From the NCBI RefSeq assembly GCF_006547145.1, contig NZ_CP041244.1:7440001-7504000 (forward strand): a stretch of 64,000 nucleotides of DNA, given 5' to 3'. The notes under the pieces are model-generated. The model ran no database searches and was not told the origin of the DNA. It saw nothing but the letters and a program-made list of their open reading frames with translations. This DNA is from Actinomadura sp. WMMA1423. Lineage in GTDB: Bacteria > Actinomycetota > Actinomycetes > Streptosporangiales > Streptosporangiaceae. A program made the position numbers and the translations under genes. Position 1 is the first letter of the stretch. Each line of letters begins with the position of its first letter. This document shows, one piece after another, positions 51,427 to 59,010 of this stretch.

Positions 51427-52818
51427 TCAGATCGCGGACTCGCCGTGCAGGGTCCGGGCGGGCGGGACCGGGGTGGCGCCGCCGGACGAGCTGTGCCAGT
51501 CGAAGCACACCACGACGGCGTCGTCGGCGAGGTCGGTCCCCTCGTGGAACTCGATGAGCTCGTCGATGACGGTCAGCGGGACCTCGGCCGCGGGCTGCAG
51601 GCGGCTGCGCCGGGTGGCCTGCTCCAGCAGGTGCGTCCCGTACTCGCCGCTCCTGGCCTTCGCGCCGAAGACCCCGTCGCTGACGATGACCAGCCGGTCG
51701 CCGGGCTCCAGCGCGAACCGCTGGGGGCGGTACTCGGTGTCGGGGAACATGCCGAGCGGGAGCTGCTGCTCCAGCGGCACCCGCGTCACCTCGGAGCCGC
51801 GCATCAGCAGGAGCCGCGGGGAACCCGCGTCGATGACGTGCACGGTCCCCTCGATCAGGTCGATCCGCATGACGAGGGTCTCGGTGAACTCCCGGCCGCC
51901 GTAGCGCACGTGCACCATGTCGTTCGCCAGGCTCGCCTGCTCGCCGAGGTCGGCGCCCGAACGGCGCGCGTTGCGCAGCGCGCCGACGGTCAGCGACGTC
52001 AGCAGCGCCGCCTTGATGCCGGTGCCCGCGCCGTTGGTGACGGTCAGCGCCAGGTGGTCGTGCTCGACGGACCAGTCGAAGTTGTCGCCGCCGATCGAGT
52101 AGGCCGGCTCCAGGTGCCCCGCGAGGCTGAACGAGGTGTCCGCGTGCGCGTGGCCGGGAAGCAGCTGCCACTGGAGCTCGGCGGCGAGCGTGAGGCGGTG
52201 GCGCCGCCTGGCCCGCTCGTACCGGTCGGTCCGGCTCCACGCGACCTTCAGCGCGCTGCCGAGCAGCTCGCCGATCTCGGCCAGCTCGGCCATCTCGCCC
52301 GCGCTCCAGGGGCCGGACGAGCCGACCTGGAGGATGCCGAGCCGCTCGCCCCGCGCGCTGACCGGTATGTAGGTCCCGGTCTCGCCGGATCCGTCGCCGT
52401 CCTCCGCGGGGGAGACCATGACGCGACCCGCGGCGAACGAGCGCCCGGCCCGGCTCTGCCGGATCCCGATCGGCTCGGCGGCCTCCTCCTCGGCGACCTC
52501 CTCGGCGGCCTCGATAGCGGCCGAGGCCCTGCCGTCCGGGACCGGCGGACCGTCGAGCCGGGGCGTGGCCAGGAGGGGCGCGACCGGCATCAGGGCGCGC
52601 GAGTGGTAGTCGCAGACCAGGAGCCGGGTGGTGGAGACGCCGGGGTACTCGTGCGCGAGCGTCGCGGCCAGCACCTCGGGCAGCGCGTACGCGGGCGCGG
52701 CGCGCAGCGCCCGTTCGATCCTGGCCGGTCGTCCCCGCCCGGCCCCGGCCGGTCGGCCCTGCCCGCCTCCGGCCGTGCGGCCGTCCTGATCCCCGGCCGG
52801 GCGGCCCTGCGTGCTCAT
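51427..52818 (-). CDS. SpoIIE-type PP2C phosphatase with GAF-like sensor domain
   Basis: Product of 463 residues. After a Gly/Arg-rich N terminus (about 1-35), a helical and GAF-like region (about 40-200, VLAATLAHEYPGVSTTRLLVCDYHS, GTYIPVSARGERLGILQVG) precedes the PP2C/RsbU catalytic domain (about 205-435): AELQWQLLPG, AYSIGGDNFDW, VTNGAGTGIKAA, VIDAGSPRLLLM, RLVIVSDGVFGA, DDAVVVCFDW. Metal-ligand positions are partly changed (GGDNFDW; VTNGAGTG in place of DVxGHG), so activity could be altered. It is downstream of a MarR gene, with an operator-like palindrome and a large hairpin in the gap. Confidence 0.87.
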   Translation of the reverse strand: MSTQGRPAGDQDGRTAGGGQGRPAGAGRGRPARIERALRAAPAYALPEVLAATLAHEYPGVSTTRLLVCDYHSRALMPVAPLLATPRLDGPPVPDGRASAAIEAAEEVAEEEAAEPIGIRQSRAGRSFAAGRVMVSPAEDGDGSGETGTYIPVSARGERLGILQVGSSGPWSAGEMAELAEIGELLGSALKVAWSRTDRYERARRRHRLTLAAELQWQLLPGHAHADTSFSLAGHLEPAYSIGGDNFDWSVEHDHLALTVTNGAGTGIKAALLTSLTVGALRNARRSGADLGEQASLANDMVHVRYGGREFTETLVMRIDLIEGTVHVIDAGSPRLLLMRGSEVTRVPLEQQLPLGMFPDTEYRPQRFALEPGDRLVIVSDGVFGAKARSGEYGTHLLEQATRRSRLQPAAEVPLTVIDELIEFHEGTDLADDAVVVCFDWHSSSGGATPVPPARTLHGESAI

Positions 52819-52874
52819 CGAGACCCCATCTCATCACTGCCTGCCGGCACGGCGGGCGCTGCCGCGTCCCGGTG

Positions 52875-52917
52875 CGGCCGCTCCTGCGGTACGGCGGCCG
52901 GACCGCAGGAGCGGCCG
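52875..52917. repeat. Perfect 16-bp inverted repeat in the phosphatase leader
   Basis: CGGCCGCTCCTGCGGT (52875-52890) and its exact complement ACCGCAGGAGCGGCCG (52902-52917) enclose an 11-nt loop, 57 bp upstream of the phosphatase start. Could act as an attenuator or as terminator of the MarR transcript. Confidence 0.65.
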
Positions 52918-53014
52918 GCCCCCCTCGACCGCCCGTCCGACCGCGGGAACGCGGCTGTTTACTCGGGTCCGCCCCGTCTCTGACGCAGGACCGCACGGGA
53001 AGACTGCCAAAGAG

Positions 53015-53030
53015 TTTGCCATATGGCAAA
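53015..53030. promoter_or_regulatory. MarR-type palindrome TTTGCCATATGGCAAA
   Basis: A perfect 16-bp palindrome, AT-richer than its surroundings, in the gap between the MarR gene and the phosphatase gene. The TTGCC/GGCAA half-sites are typical of MarR operators. It overlaps a TTGCCA that could serve as a -35 box for the phosphatase promoter. Confidence 0.6.
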
Positions 53031-53087
53031 TACTTGATATCGAGCCGCGAAGGACGCGCCTGCGAACGGGCCGGAAGCGGGCGCCGA

Positions 53088-53609
53088 TCAGGCCGTCCGG
53101 GACCCGAGGACCCCCTTGCCGCGCTCCCGCCTCTCGCCCGCCTGACCGAACTCCGTGAGCGCGTCGAGCAGCCGGCCCCGGGACGCGGGGGACATCTGCG
53201 CCAGCACGTCGCGCACCGCCGCGCGCCGCCGCCGGACCAGCTCGGCGTGCAGCCGCTCGCCCTGGTCGCTCAGCCGCAGCACGATCTCGCGCCGGTCGGT
53301 GCGGGCGGTCTCCCGCACGATGAGCCCGGCCGCCTCCAGCCGGTCGCACAGCCGGCTCGTGGAGGAGGGGATCGCGCCGAGCTCCTCGGCGAGCCCGCCG
53401 AGGTTCAGCCGGCCGAACCTCGCGATCACCTCCACGGCGCGCAGCTGGATCGGCGAGATGGCGGGTTCGAGGCCCTGGTCCGCGCGGTTCCAGAGCAGCG
53501 TGGTAGCGCTCAGCACGCGTTCCACGGCGGCCGCGACGTCGTCCGGAACGGCGCCGGCCGACTCGCCCGCCTGCTCTTCGCCTGACGGCCGCGGTCGTCG
53601 CTGACTCAC
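53088..53609 (-). CDS. MarR-family regulator
   Basis: Product of 173 residues if GTG 53609 is the start (GTG 53651 in frame would add 14 residues; neither has a strong ribosome-binding site). MarR fold: SPIQLRAVEVIARFGRLNLGGLAEELG, recognition helix AIPSSTSRLCDRLEAAGLIV, wing ARTDRREIVLRLSDQGERLH, C-terminal dimer helix. It is the upstream partner of the GAF/SpoIIE phosphatase on the same strand. The TTTGCCATATGGCAAA palindrome downstream is its probable operator for that gene. Confidence 0.85.
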   Translation of the reverse strand: MSQRRPRPSGEEQAGESAGAVPDDVAAAVERVLSATTLLWNRADQGLEPAISPIQLRAVEVIARFGRLNLGGLAEELGAIPSSTSRLCDRLEAAGLIVRETARTDRREIVLRLSDQGERLHAELVRRRRAAVRDVLAQMSPASRGRLLDALTEFGQAGERRERGKGVLGSRTA

Positions 53610-53976
53610 ACCCCAGCCTTTCGCACGGAGTCCCCTCTGGCGGCCCCTCACCCCGGCCCTCGGCGGCCCCCCGCCGCGCCGCCCCCGGTCGGGGACCGGG
53701 CGGTGCGGTCGCGGGCGATACCACGATAGGGGTTCGGACCGTCGCGACGCGACGGCCGGGCCCGAGCGTACACGGCGCCCCGCTCACCGGCCCCGCCCCG
53801 CCGCCGGAGGCGGGCGGCCGCGGGGCGCGCCGTCGAAATGATCGGCGCGCCGCGATGACCGGCGCCCGTCCGAACCCCGCGGGCCTGGCGCGCGTACGAG
53901 GTGAGGGGGCCCGCGGGACCCGGACGGCGACGGCGTGAATGGACAGGGATCGTGAAGCCTGCGCGAGGTGACCGTA
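53610..53976. other. 367-bp intergenic region between MarR and mini-protein genes
   Basis: No gene recognised. It contains CCGTCGC-GAC-GCGACGG (53739-53755), an inverted repeat that may be an operator, and two GGCGCGCC octamers 20 bp apart (53824-53831 and 53844-53851). GGCGCGCC is common in GC-rich DNA, so I give the latter little weight. Confidence 0.4.
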
Positions 53977-54396
53977 GTGGGTGACCGGGCGGCGAGCGCC
54001 GGACTGGTGGCGCGGCTCCTGGACGCGCTGGAGGACGACTGCGCGCAGTGCGGGGGCTCGGGCACCACGCCGAACGAGCAGTGGCTCGCCTGGCACCGGC
54101 GGGCCGGCGAGCTCATCGCGGTCGCCCAGGCCGCCCGCCGCGCCCACGAGTGGCGCCCCGCCCAGGCCGCCACGCCGGCGGCCCCGCCCGTCGCCGCGCC
54201 CGAACGGCCCGCCGCCCCCGAGCCCGCCATCGTCACCGCCGTGGAACGCGCCATCGACGACCACATGAACGCCCGCCCGTCCGAGCCGGAGAAGGAGCGC
54301 TGCGCCGCGTGCCGCGGGCTCGGCAGGGAGCTCACCCCGGCCGGACGGCAGCTCGCCGAGATGCTGGCGCGCCACGGCTTCGTCCGCCGGGAGTGA
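53977..54396 (+). CDS. Small protein with two DnaJ-like CxxCxGxG motifs
   Basis: Product of 139 residues from GTG 53977, which has GAGGTGA upstream; GTG 53968 is an alternative. Two zinc-ribbon half-motifs occur at each end: CAQCGGSG near residue 22 and CAACRGLG near 110, the CxxCxGxG pattern of DnaJ zinc fingers, separated by an Ala/Pro-rich linker with a short helix (IVTAVERAIDDHMN). Together they could make one zinc site. No J domain is present. The function is unknown. It is 19 bp convergent with the TetR gene. Confidence 0.65.
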   Translation: MGDRAASAGLVARLLDALEDDCAQCGGSGTTPNEQWLAWHRRAGELIAVAQAARRAHEWRPAQAATPAAPPVAAPERPAAPEPAIVTAVERAIDDHMNARPSEPEKERCAACRGLGRELTPAGRQLAEMLARHGFVRRE

Positions 54397-54415
54397 CCGC
54401 GCGCCGGGGACGGGC

Positions 54416-54976
54416 CTACGGAGCGAGGAGGATCTCCAGCGTGCGCTCCTGCGGGTCGGACTCGGACTCGGGGACGAGATAGCCGCCCGCCCAGACGCGC
54501 AGCATCAGCCGCGCCCGCAGGCGCGCCTCCCGCGCGTCGAACCCGAGGTCCTCCAGGCAGGCGACGATGTGCCCGAGCAGCGCCCGGTCGGCGTGCCGCA
54601 CCGCATCCTCCGCCGCCGGCTCGTGCTGGGCCCACAGCCGCATCGCCCGGTCGATCGGCGCGACCTCGCGGCCGAGCGCCTGGATGCGGCGCAGCCGCTC
54701 GCGCGGGTCGGCGGTGCTGCCGAGCGCGAGGCCCAGCATCTCGTCGGTCCGCTCGTGCGCCCACCGGTCCAGCAGGGCCCGCATCAGCTCGGGGCGGTCG
54801 CGGAAGTGCCAGTAGAAGCTGCCCTTGGTGACGCCGAGCCGGGCCGCCAGCGCGGTGATCGCCACCCCGCGCTCGCCGGCGCGGGCCAGCTCCCCGTAGG
54901 CCGCCTCGATCCAGTCGCGCCGCGCCACCCTGGGCCGGCCCGTCTTCCCGCCGCCCGTTCTCGTGCCGGCCGTCAT
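54416..54976 (-). CDS. TetR-family regulator
   Basis: Product of 186 residues from ATG 54976. Helix-turn-helix: DWIEAAYGELARAGERGVAI, ALAARLGVTKGSFYWHFRDR (about 22-65). The C-terminal helical part includes DEMLGLALGSTADPRERLRR. It lies 29 bp downstream of the acyl-CoA-dehydrogenase-like gene on the same strand, likely co-transcribed, so it would act back on the promoter at 56178-56197. The frame runs far upstream only as a shadow. Confidence 0.88.
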   Translation of the reverse strand: MTAGTRTGGGKTGRPRVARRDWIEAAYGELARAGERGVAITALAARLGVTKGSFYWHFRDRPELMRALLDRWAHERTDEMLGLALGSTADPRERLRRIQALGREVAPIDRAMRLWAQHEPAAEDAVRHADRALLGHIVACLEDLGFDAREARLRARLMLRVWAGGYLVPESESDPQERTLEILLAP

Positions 54977-55005
54977 CGCCCCCCGCCCTCGCCGCCGTGC
55001 CGCCG

Positions 55006-56169
55006 TCACACCAGGGCCACCGGGCCGGGGTCCAGGCCCAGTTCGATCCTGCCGTAGAGGGCGTACGCCGCGTCCGGTTCGAACACCACGTGCCCGGTGA
55101 TCGTATTCACGTCCCGCTGCGCCCGCTGGAAGGGCGAGTCGGTGAACTGCGCGCTCGCCCCGGCCGCCGAGCACAGGTCGTTGACGACCCGCCGGGCGGT
55201 CCCGGCGACGTGCGCCGCCACCAGCCGGGCCCTGGCGCGGCGCCGCAGGTCGCAGCCTCCGTCCGCCACGGCGCGGACGACGCCGCGCAGCGCGTCCTCC
55301 AGCAGCAGCCGGGCCGCGGCCAGGTCCGCGGTCGCCGCCGCGAGCCGGACCTGCGCGCCCGCCGTCTCGCGCTGCCGCTCGCCGGAGTAGGCCATCACCC
55401 GGCCCCGCGTCCGCTCGGCGAACCGTGCCAGCACGCCCTCGGCCGCGCCGAGCACGGGCGCGGCGCCGGTCAGCGCGAACACGGGCACGAGCGGCGTCCG
55501 GTAGAGCGCGCCGGAGTGGACGAGGGAGCCGGGCGAGCGCCCCTCCGCCAGGTCCGCCAGCGGCACCGACCGGTGCGCGGGGACGAACACGTCCGGCACC
55601 TCGATGTCGTTGCTTCCGGTGCCCCGCATCCCGCTGGTGTGCCAGACGTCGTGGACCGCGACCTCCTCGCGCGGCAGCAGGAACAGCCGCGGCTCGATCG
55701 CGTCGCCCTCGGCGACCAGCGCCATCACCATCACGTGTCCGGCGTGCATCACCCCGCTGCCCCACGACCAGCGCCCGGTGACCCGGTGCCCGCCCTCCGC
55801 CGGCGCCGCCGTCCCGCCCGGTGACAGGACGCAGGGGATCAGCGCGTACGGCCGGTCGGCCCAGACCTCGGCCTGCGCCTGCTCGGGGAACAGCGCGACC
55901 ATCCAGTTGTGGAGCGAGTAGATGACCGACAGCCAGCCCGTCGAGGCGCAGCCGGCGCCCGCCTCGCGGCACGCCGCGGCCATCTCCTCGAACCCGAGCT
56001 CGGCGCCGCCGAAACGCTTCGGCACCAGCATGTCGAACAGGCCGGTCCCGGCCAGGTCGGCGATGGTCTCGTCGGGCAGCCGCCGCGCCCGCTCGGCGTC
56101 CGGCGCGCGCTCGGCGAGCGTCGGCGCGAGGTCCCGGACGCGGCGCGCGATCCCGTCTCCATACTCCAT
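55006..56169 (-). CDS. Acyl-CoA dehydrogenase-like flavin enzyme (HsaA/DszC-type)
   Basis: Product of 387 residues of the acyl-CoA dehydrogenase fold: helical N-terminal domain (LPDETIADLAGTGLFDMLVPKRFGGAELGFEEM in parts), middle beta domain (VTGRWSWGSGVMHAGHVMV, TSGMRGTGSNDIEVPDVFVPAHR), and C-terminal four-helix domain ending NTITGHVVFEPDAAYALYGR. The GTGSNDIEV and terminal NTITGH features match flavin-dependent monooxygenases such as HsaA/DszC/pigment hydroxylases rather than true dehydrogenases. It needs a separate flavin reductase, not seen here. Followed by its probable TetR repressor. Confidence 0.85.
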   Translation of the reverse strand: MEYGDGIARRVRDLAPTLAERAPDAERARRLPDETIADLAGTGLFDMLVPKRFGGAELGFEEMAAACREAGAGCASTGWLSVIYSLHNWMVALFPEQAQAEVWADRPYALIPCVLSPGGTAAPAEGGHRVTGRWSWGSGVMHAGHVMVMALVAEGDAIEPRLFLLPREEVAVHDVWHTSGMRGTGSNDIEVPDVFVPAHRSVPLADLAEGRSPGSLVHSGALYRTPLVPVFALTGAAPVLGAAEGVLARFAERTRGRVMAYSGERQRETAGAQVRLAAATADLAAARLLLEDALRGVVRAVADGGCDLRRRARARLVAAHVAGTARRVVNDLCSAAGASAQFTDSPFQRAQRDVNTITGHVVFEPDAAYALYGRIELGLDPGPVALV

Positions 56170-56177
56170 GGTGCGGA

Positions 56178-56197
56178 ACCATACTCCTAGGTATGGT
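56178..56197. promoter_or_regulatory. 20-bp TetR-type palindrome ACCATAC-N6-GTATGGT
   Basis: ACCATACTCCTAGGTATGGT has perfect 7-bp arms, with near-symmetric centre. It lies 8 bp upstream of the flavin-enzyme start (56169) and 79 bp upstream of the enolase-superfamily gene, ideal for repressing both divergent promoters by the TetR protein of the same operon. Confidence 0.65.
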
Positions 56198-56276
56198 ACG
56201 CCGCCCAGCCCCCCGCCTTTGTTTAGGTCCGGTCCCAGTGGCCAACGGAAGGTTGACGCCGAAGAAGGGGGAGCCG

Positions 56277-57401
56277 ATGCGTTCGCGGGGCGCTGTCGAG
56301 GTCGACGGCCTCGGTGTGCACGCCTTCGAGGTGCCCACCGACGGCCCCGGCGGCGGCGAGGAGGACGGCACGCTGCGCTGGGATTCGACGACCATCGTCA
56401 TCGTCGAGGCGCACGCCGCCGGGCAGACCGGGATCGGTTACACCTACGGGGACGTCTCGGTCGCCGCGTTCGTGGAGTCCGCGCTGGCGTCCGCGGTCCG
56501 GGGCGCCGACGCGCTCGCACCGCCCGCCGCGTGGGAGCGGATGTCCGCCGCGATCCGCAACGCCGGACGGTCCGGAGTGGGGGCGATGGCGGTGTCCGCC
56601 GTCGACGTCGCGCTCTGGGACCTCAAGGCGAGGCTGCTCGGACTCCCGCTGTTCAGGGTGCTGCCGGCCTTCCACGACCGGGTCCCCGTCTACGGCAGCG
56701 GCGGTTTCACGAACTACCCCCTGGACCGGCTGGCCGGCCAGCTCGCCGGCTGGGTCGAGCAGGGCGTCCCGCGGGTCAAGCTGAAGGTGTCGCGGCGCCC
56801 GGAGGAGGACCCGCGGCGGCTCGCGGCCGTCCGGGACGCGATCGGGGACGGCCCCGAGCTGTTCGCCGACGCCAACGGGGCCCTCACGCGCAAGGACGCC
56901 CTGTACTGGGCGCGCCGCTTCGCCGAGGTGTGGGACGTCCGCTGGTTCGAGGAGCCCGTGAGCTCCGACGACGTCGAGGGCCTGCGCCTCGTGCGCGACC
57001 AGGGGCCGGGACGGCTGGAGGTCGCGGCGGGGGAGTACGGGTTCGTCCTGAAGGACTTCGCCGGCCTCCTGGACGGGCCGGCCGTGGACTGCCTCCAAGC
57101 CGACGTCACCCGCTGCGGCGGCATCACGGGCCTCCTCCAGGTCGCGGGGCTGTCCGCGGCGCGGCAGACCGACCTGTCGGCCCACTGCGCCCCCGCGGTC
57201 TCCGCGCACGCGTTCTGCGCGGTCGGCCGCCTGCGCCACCTCGAGTACTTCCACGACCACGTCCGCGTCGAACGGCTGCTCTTCGACGGGACGCTCACCC
57301 CGGAGGACGGCGCCCTCGTCCCGGCGCCCGACCGCCCCGGCCATGGCCTGGACGTCAAGTGGAGCGACGCCGAGCCCTACCGAACGCACGGCAGCCGCTG
57401 A
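56277..57401 (+). CDS. Enolase-superfamily enzyme (mandelate racemase / muconate cycloisomerase-like)
   Basis: Product of 374 residues from ATG 56277 (GGGGGAG upstream; the frame extends to 56193). N-terminal capping domain, then a beta barrel: KLKVSRRPEED (Lys pair of the KxK motif is KLK), metal ligands D in LFADANGAL, E in VRWFEEPVS and E in EVAAGEYG, with late DVTRCGGITG and SAHCAPAVSAHAF. These enzymes abstract a proton alpha to a carboxylate in racemisation, dehydration or cycloisomerisation. Substrate unknown. Divergent from the flavin enzyme and TetR operon over a shared operator. Confidence 0.88.
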   Translation: MRSRGAVEVDGLGVHAFEVPTDGPGGGEEDGTLRWDSTTIVIVEAHAAGQTGIGYTYGDVSVAAFVESALASAVRGADALAPPAAWERMSAAIRNAGRSGVGAMAVSAVDVALWDLKARLLGLPLFRVLPAFHDRVPVYGSGGFTNYPLDRLAGQLAGWVEQGVPRVKLKVSRRPEEDPRRLAAVRDAIGDGPELFADANGALTRKDALYWARRFAEVWDVRWFEEPVSSDDVEGLRLVRDQGPGRLEVAAGEYGFVLKDFAGLLDGPAVDCLQADVTRCGGITGLLQVAGLSAARQTDLSAHCAPAVSAHAFCAVGRLRHLEYFHDHVRVERLLFDGTLTPEDGALVPAPDRPGHGLDVKWSDAEPYRTHGSR

Positions 57402-57428
57402 ATCCGCCCATCCACGCATTGGAGAGAG

Positions 57429-57998
57429 ATGACCGCGACCGTTCGAGAAGGCCGCGCGGACCTGACGCCGGTGGACCTGCGACTGCCGGGGATCGTCCTC
57501 GGGGTCGGTCTGGGCGGGTTCGTCGACGGCATTCTGCTGCACCAGCTGCTCCAGTGGCACCACATGCTGACCAGCACGAACACCGACAACATCGGGGTGA
57601 AGTACTACTCGCCGCACACCGTGTCTGGGCTGGAGATGAACACGGTGTGGGACGGCGTCTTCCACGTGGTGTGCTGGCTGTCGGTCCTGACCGGCCTCGC
57701 CGTCCTGTACTCGCGGGTCACGCACCAGCGCCGCCGGGTGTGGACCTCGGCGGCGCTGTGGGGCTGGATCCTGGTCGGCTGGGGGCTGTTCAACGTCGTC
57801 GAAGGAATCGTCGACCACCAGATACTGGGCATCCACCACGTCCACGGCGGCCCTCACCAGATCTGGTGGGACATCGGGTTCCTTCTGCTCGGCGTGGTCC
57901 TGGTCGCCGTCGGCTACGTCGTCCAGCGCACCGCCAAGCCGCTGTCGCCGTCCGGCGCACCTGACGGACCCGCGCCCACCCCGGGACGGGACGCATGA
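57429..57998 (+). CDS. DUF2243 membrane protein
   Basis: Product of 189 residues with four membrane helices. It carries the DUF2243 landmarks: GGFVDGILLHQLLQWHHML in helix 1, GLFNVVEGIVDHQILGIHHV, and a final transmembrane helix LLLGVVLVAVGYVVQ. The His-rich LHQLLQWHH and DHQ..HH clusters suggest a metal or heme site. Such proteins frequently precede a CtaG-like protein, as here where stop and start overlap (ATGA). Spacing of 27 bp from the enolase-superfamily gene allows co-transcription. Function unestablished. Confidence 0.88.
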   Translation: MTATVREGRADLTPVDLRLPGIVLGVGLGGFVDGILLHQLLQWHHMLTSTNTDNIGVKYYSPHTVSGLEMNTVWDGVFHVVCWLSVLTGLAVLYSRVTHQRRRVWTSAALWGWILVGWGLFNVVEGIVDHQILGIHHVHGGPHQIWWDIGFLLLGVVLVAVGYVVQRTAKPLSPSGAPDGPAPTPGRDA

Positions 57999-58843
57999 CG
58001 CCCGCAACGCAGCTCCTCCAAGCGGCGGCCCACCCGATGCACGAACACGGCGGGGGCACTCCGCTGGACACGGTTGTGCCTCTCGCTCTCGTGGGGCTGG
58101 TCGCGTCGACCTACATGGCGCTGTGGTGGCGTGGCCGACGCCGGAACCCGGCACGGGGCCCGGGATGGATGCGCGCGGTGACGTTCCTGACCGGTTGCGC
58201 GCTTCTCGCGCTCGCGCTGTCGGCGCCCTTGGACGCGTTCGCCGACCGCGACTTCCGGGGGCACATGCTCCAGCACCTGCTCATCGGCATGTACGCGCCG
58301 CCGGCACTGGTTCTGGGCGCCCCGATAACGGTGCTGCTGCGCGCTGTTCCCGCCGCCCGCGCCAGGACGCTGACCCGCGTCCTGCGCAGCGTCCCCCTGC
58401 GGATCCTGGCCCATCCGGTTCCCGCCCTGGTGCTCAGCGCGGGCACTCTTCCCCTGGTCTACTTCACCCCGCTGTACAACGCGACCATGGAGCATTCGGC
58501 TCTGCACATGGCGCTGCACATCCATTTCCTGCTGTCCGGCTGCCTGTTCGCCTGGGTCATCGCGGGGCCGGATCCCGCGCCCTCCCGTCCCGGCGTCCTG
58601 GCCCGGCTGGTGGCCCTCGGCGTGGCCGTCGCCGTCCACGCGACCGTCTCCCAGCTCATCTACGGCGGGTTCCTCATCGACATCCACGCACCCATCGCCC
58701 AGGTACGCGGCGGCGCCGAACTCATGTACTACGGCGGCGACATCGCCGAACTCCTGCTGGCCTTCGCGCTGGTGGCCACCTGGCGCCCGGCCCGCCACCC
58801 GGCCAGGCCCGCGGCCCGTCCGCGCCGGACCACCACCGCCTAG
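57995..58843 (+). CDS. Cytochrome c oxidase assembly protein, Caa3_CtaG family
   Basis: Product of 282 residues with about seven membrane helices. The motifs fit the Caa3_CtaG family, proposed to help insert copper into cytochrome c oxidase: FRGHMLQHLLIGMYAPPALVLGAP, LYFTPLYNATMEHSALHMALHIHFLLSGCLF (in parts), and LMYYGGDIAELLLAFAL. His residues in HMLQH and HSALHMALHIH could bind copper or heme. Translationally coupled to the DUF2243 gene. The C-terminal tail is basic and Pro/Ala-rich. Confidence 0.87.
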   Translation: MTPATQLLQAAAHPMHEHGGGTPLDTVVPLALVGLVASTYMALWWRGRRRNPARGPGWMRAVTFLTGCALLALALSAPLDAFADRDFRGHMLQHLLIGMYAPPALVLGAPITVLLRAVPAARARTLTRVLRSVPLRILAHPVPALVLSAGTLPLVYFTPLYNATMEHSALHMALHIHFLLSGCLFAWVIAGPDPAPSRPGVLARLVALGVAVAVHATVSQLIYGGFLIDIHAPIAQVRGGAELMYYGGDIAELLLAFALVATWRPARHPARPAARPRRTTTA

Positions 58844-58916
58844 GCCCCGAACGCCTTCACCGCCCTGGCGGGGGTGCAAGCAGGGTCGACCGAGGAAGGT
58901 CAACTGGACTGACCCT

Positions 58917-58944
58917 CGTGTTAACAAACCATCCGAACGTGTTA
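58917..58944. promoter_or_regulatory. Tandem CGTGTTA repeats upstream of the DeoR gene
   Basis: CGTGTTA occurs at 58917-58923 and 58938-58944, 21 bp apart (two helical turns). A GGTCA-N7-TGACC dyad (58898-58914) adjoins. DeoR-family proteins often bind such tandem repeats at their own promoters. Confidence 0.4.
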
Positions 58945-59010
58945 CCTTGTGTGCCGCCCGGCCCCTCGCCGACACCCGGTCGCGCGCGCCGGCCGGTGGG
59001 AGGTTCCGGC

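Larger units (their letters stand above)
52819..53087. other. 269-bp leader region of the phosphatase gene
   Basis: No gene seen. From the MarR stop towards the phosphatase start (minus strand) it holds the palindrome TTTGCCATATGGCAAA (53015-53030) and a 16-bp perfect hairpin (52875-52917). Both lie in positions where they can control the phosphatase transcript. Confidence 0.6.

Noticed and set aside
53824..53851. Two GGCGCGCC palindromes 20 bp apart
   Set aside because: GGCGCGCC is expected often in DNA of this composition; no supporting promoter geometry.
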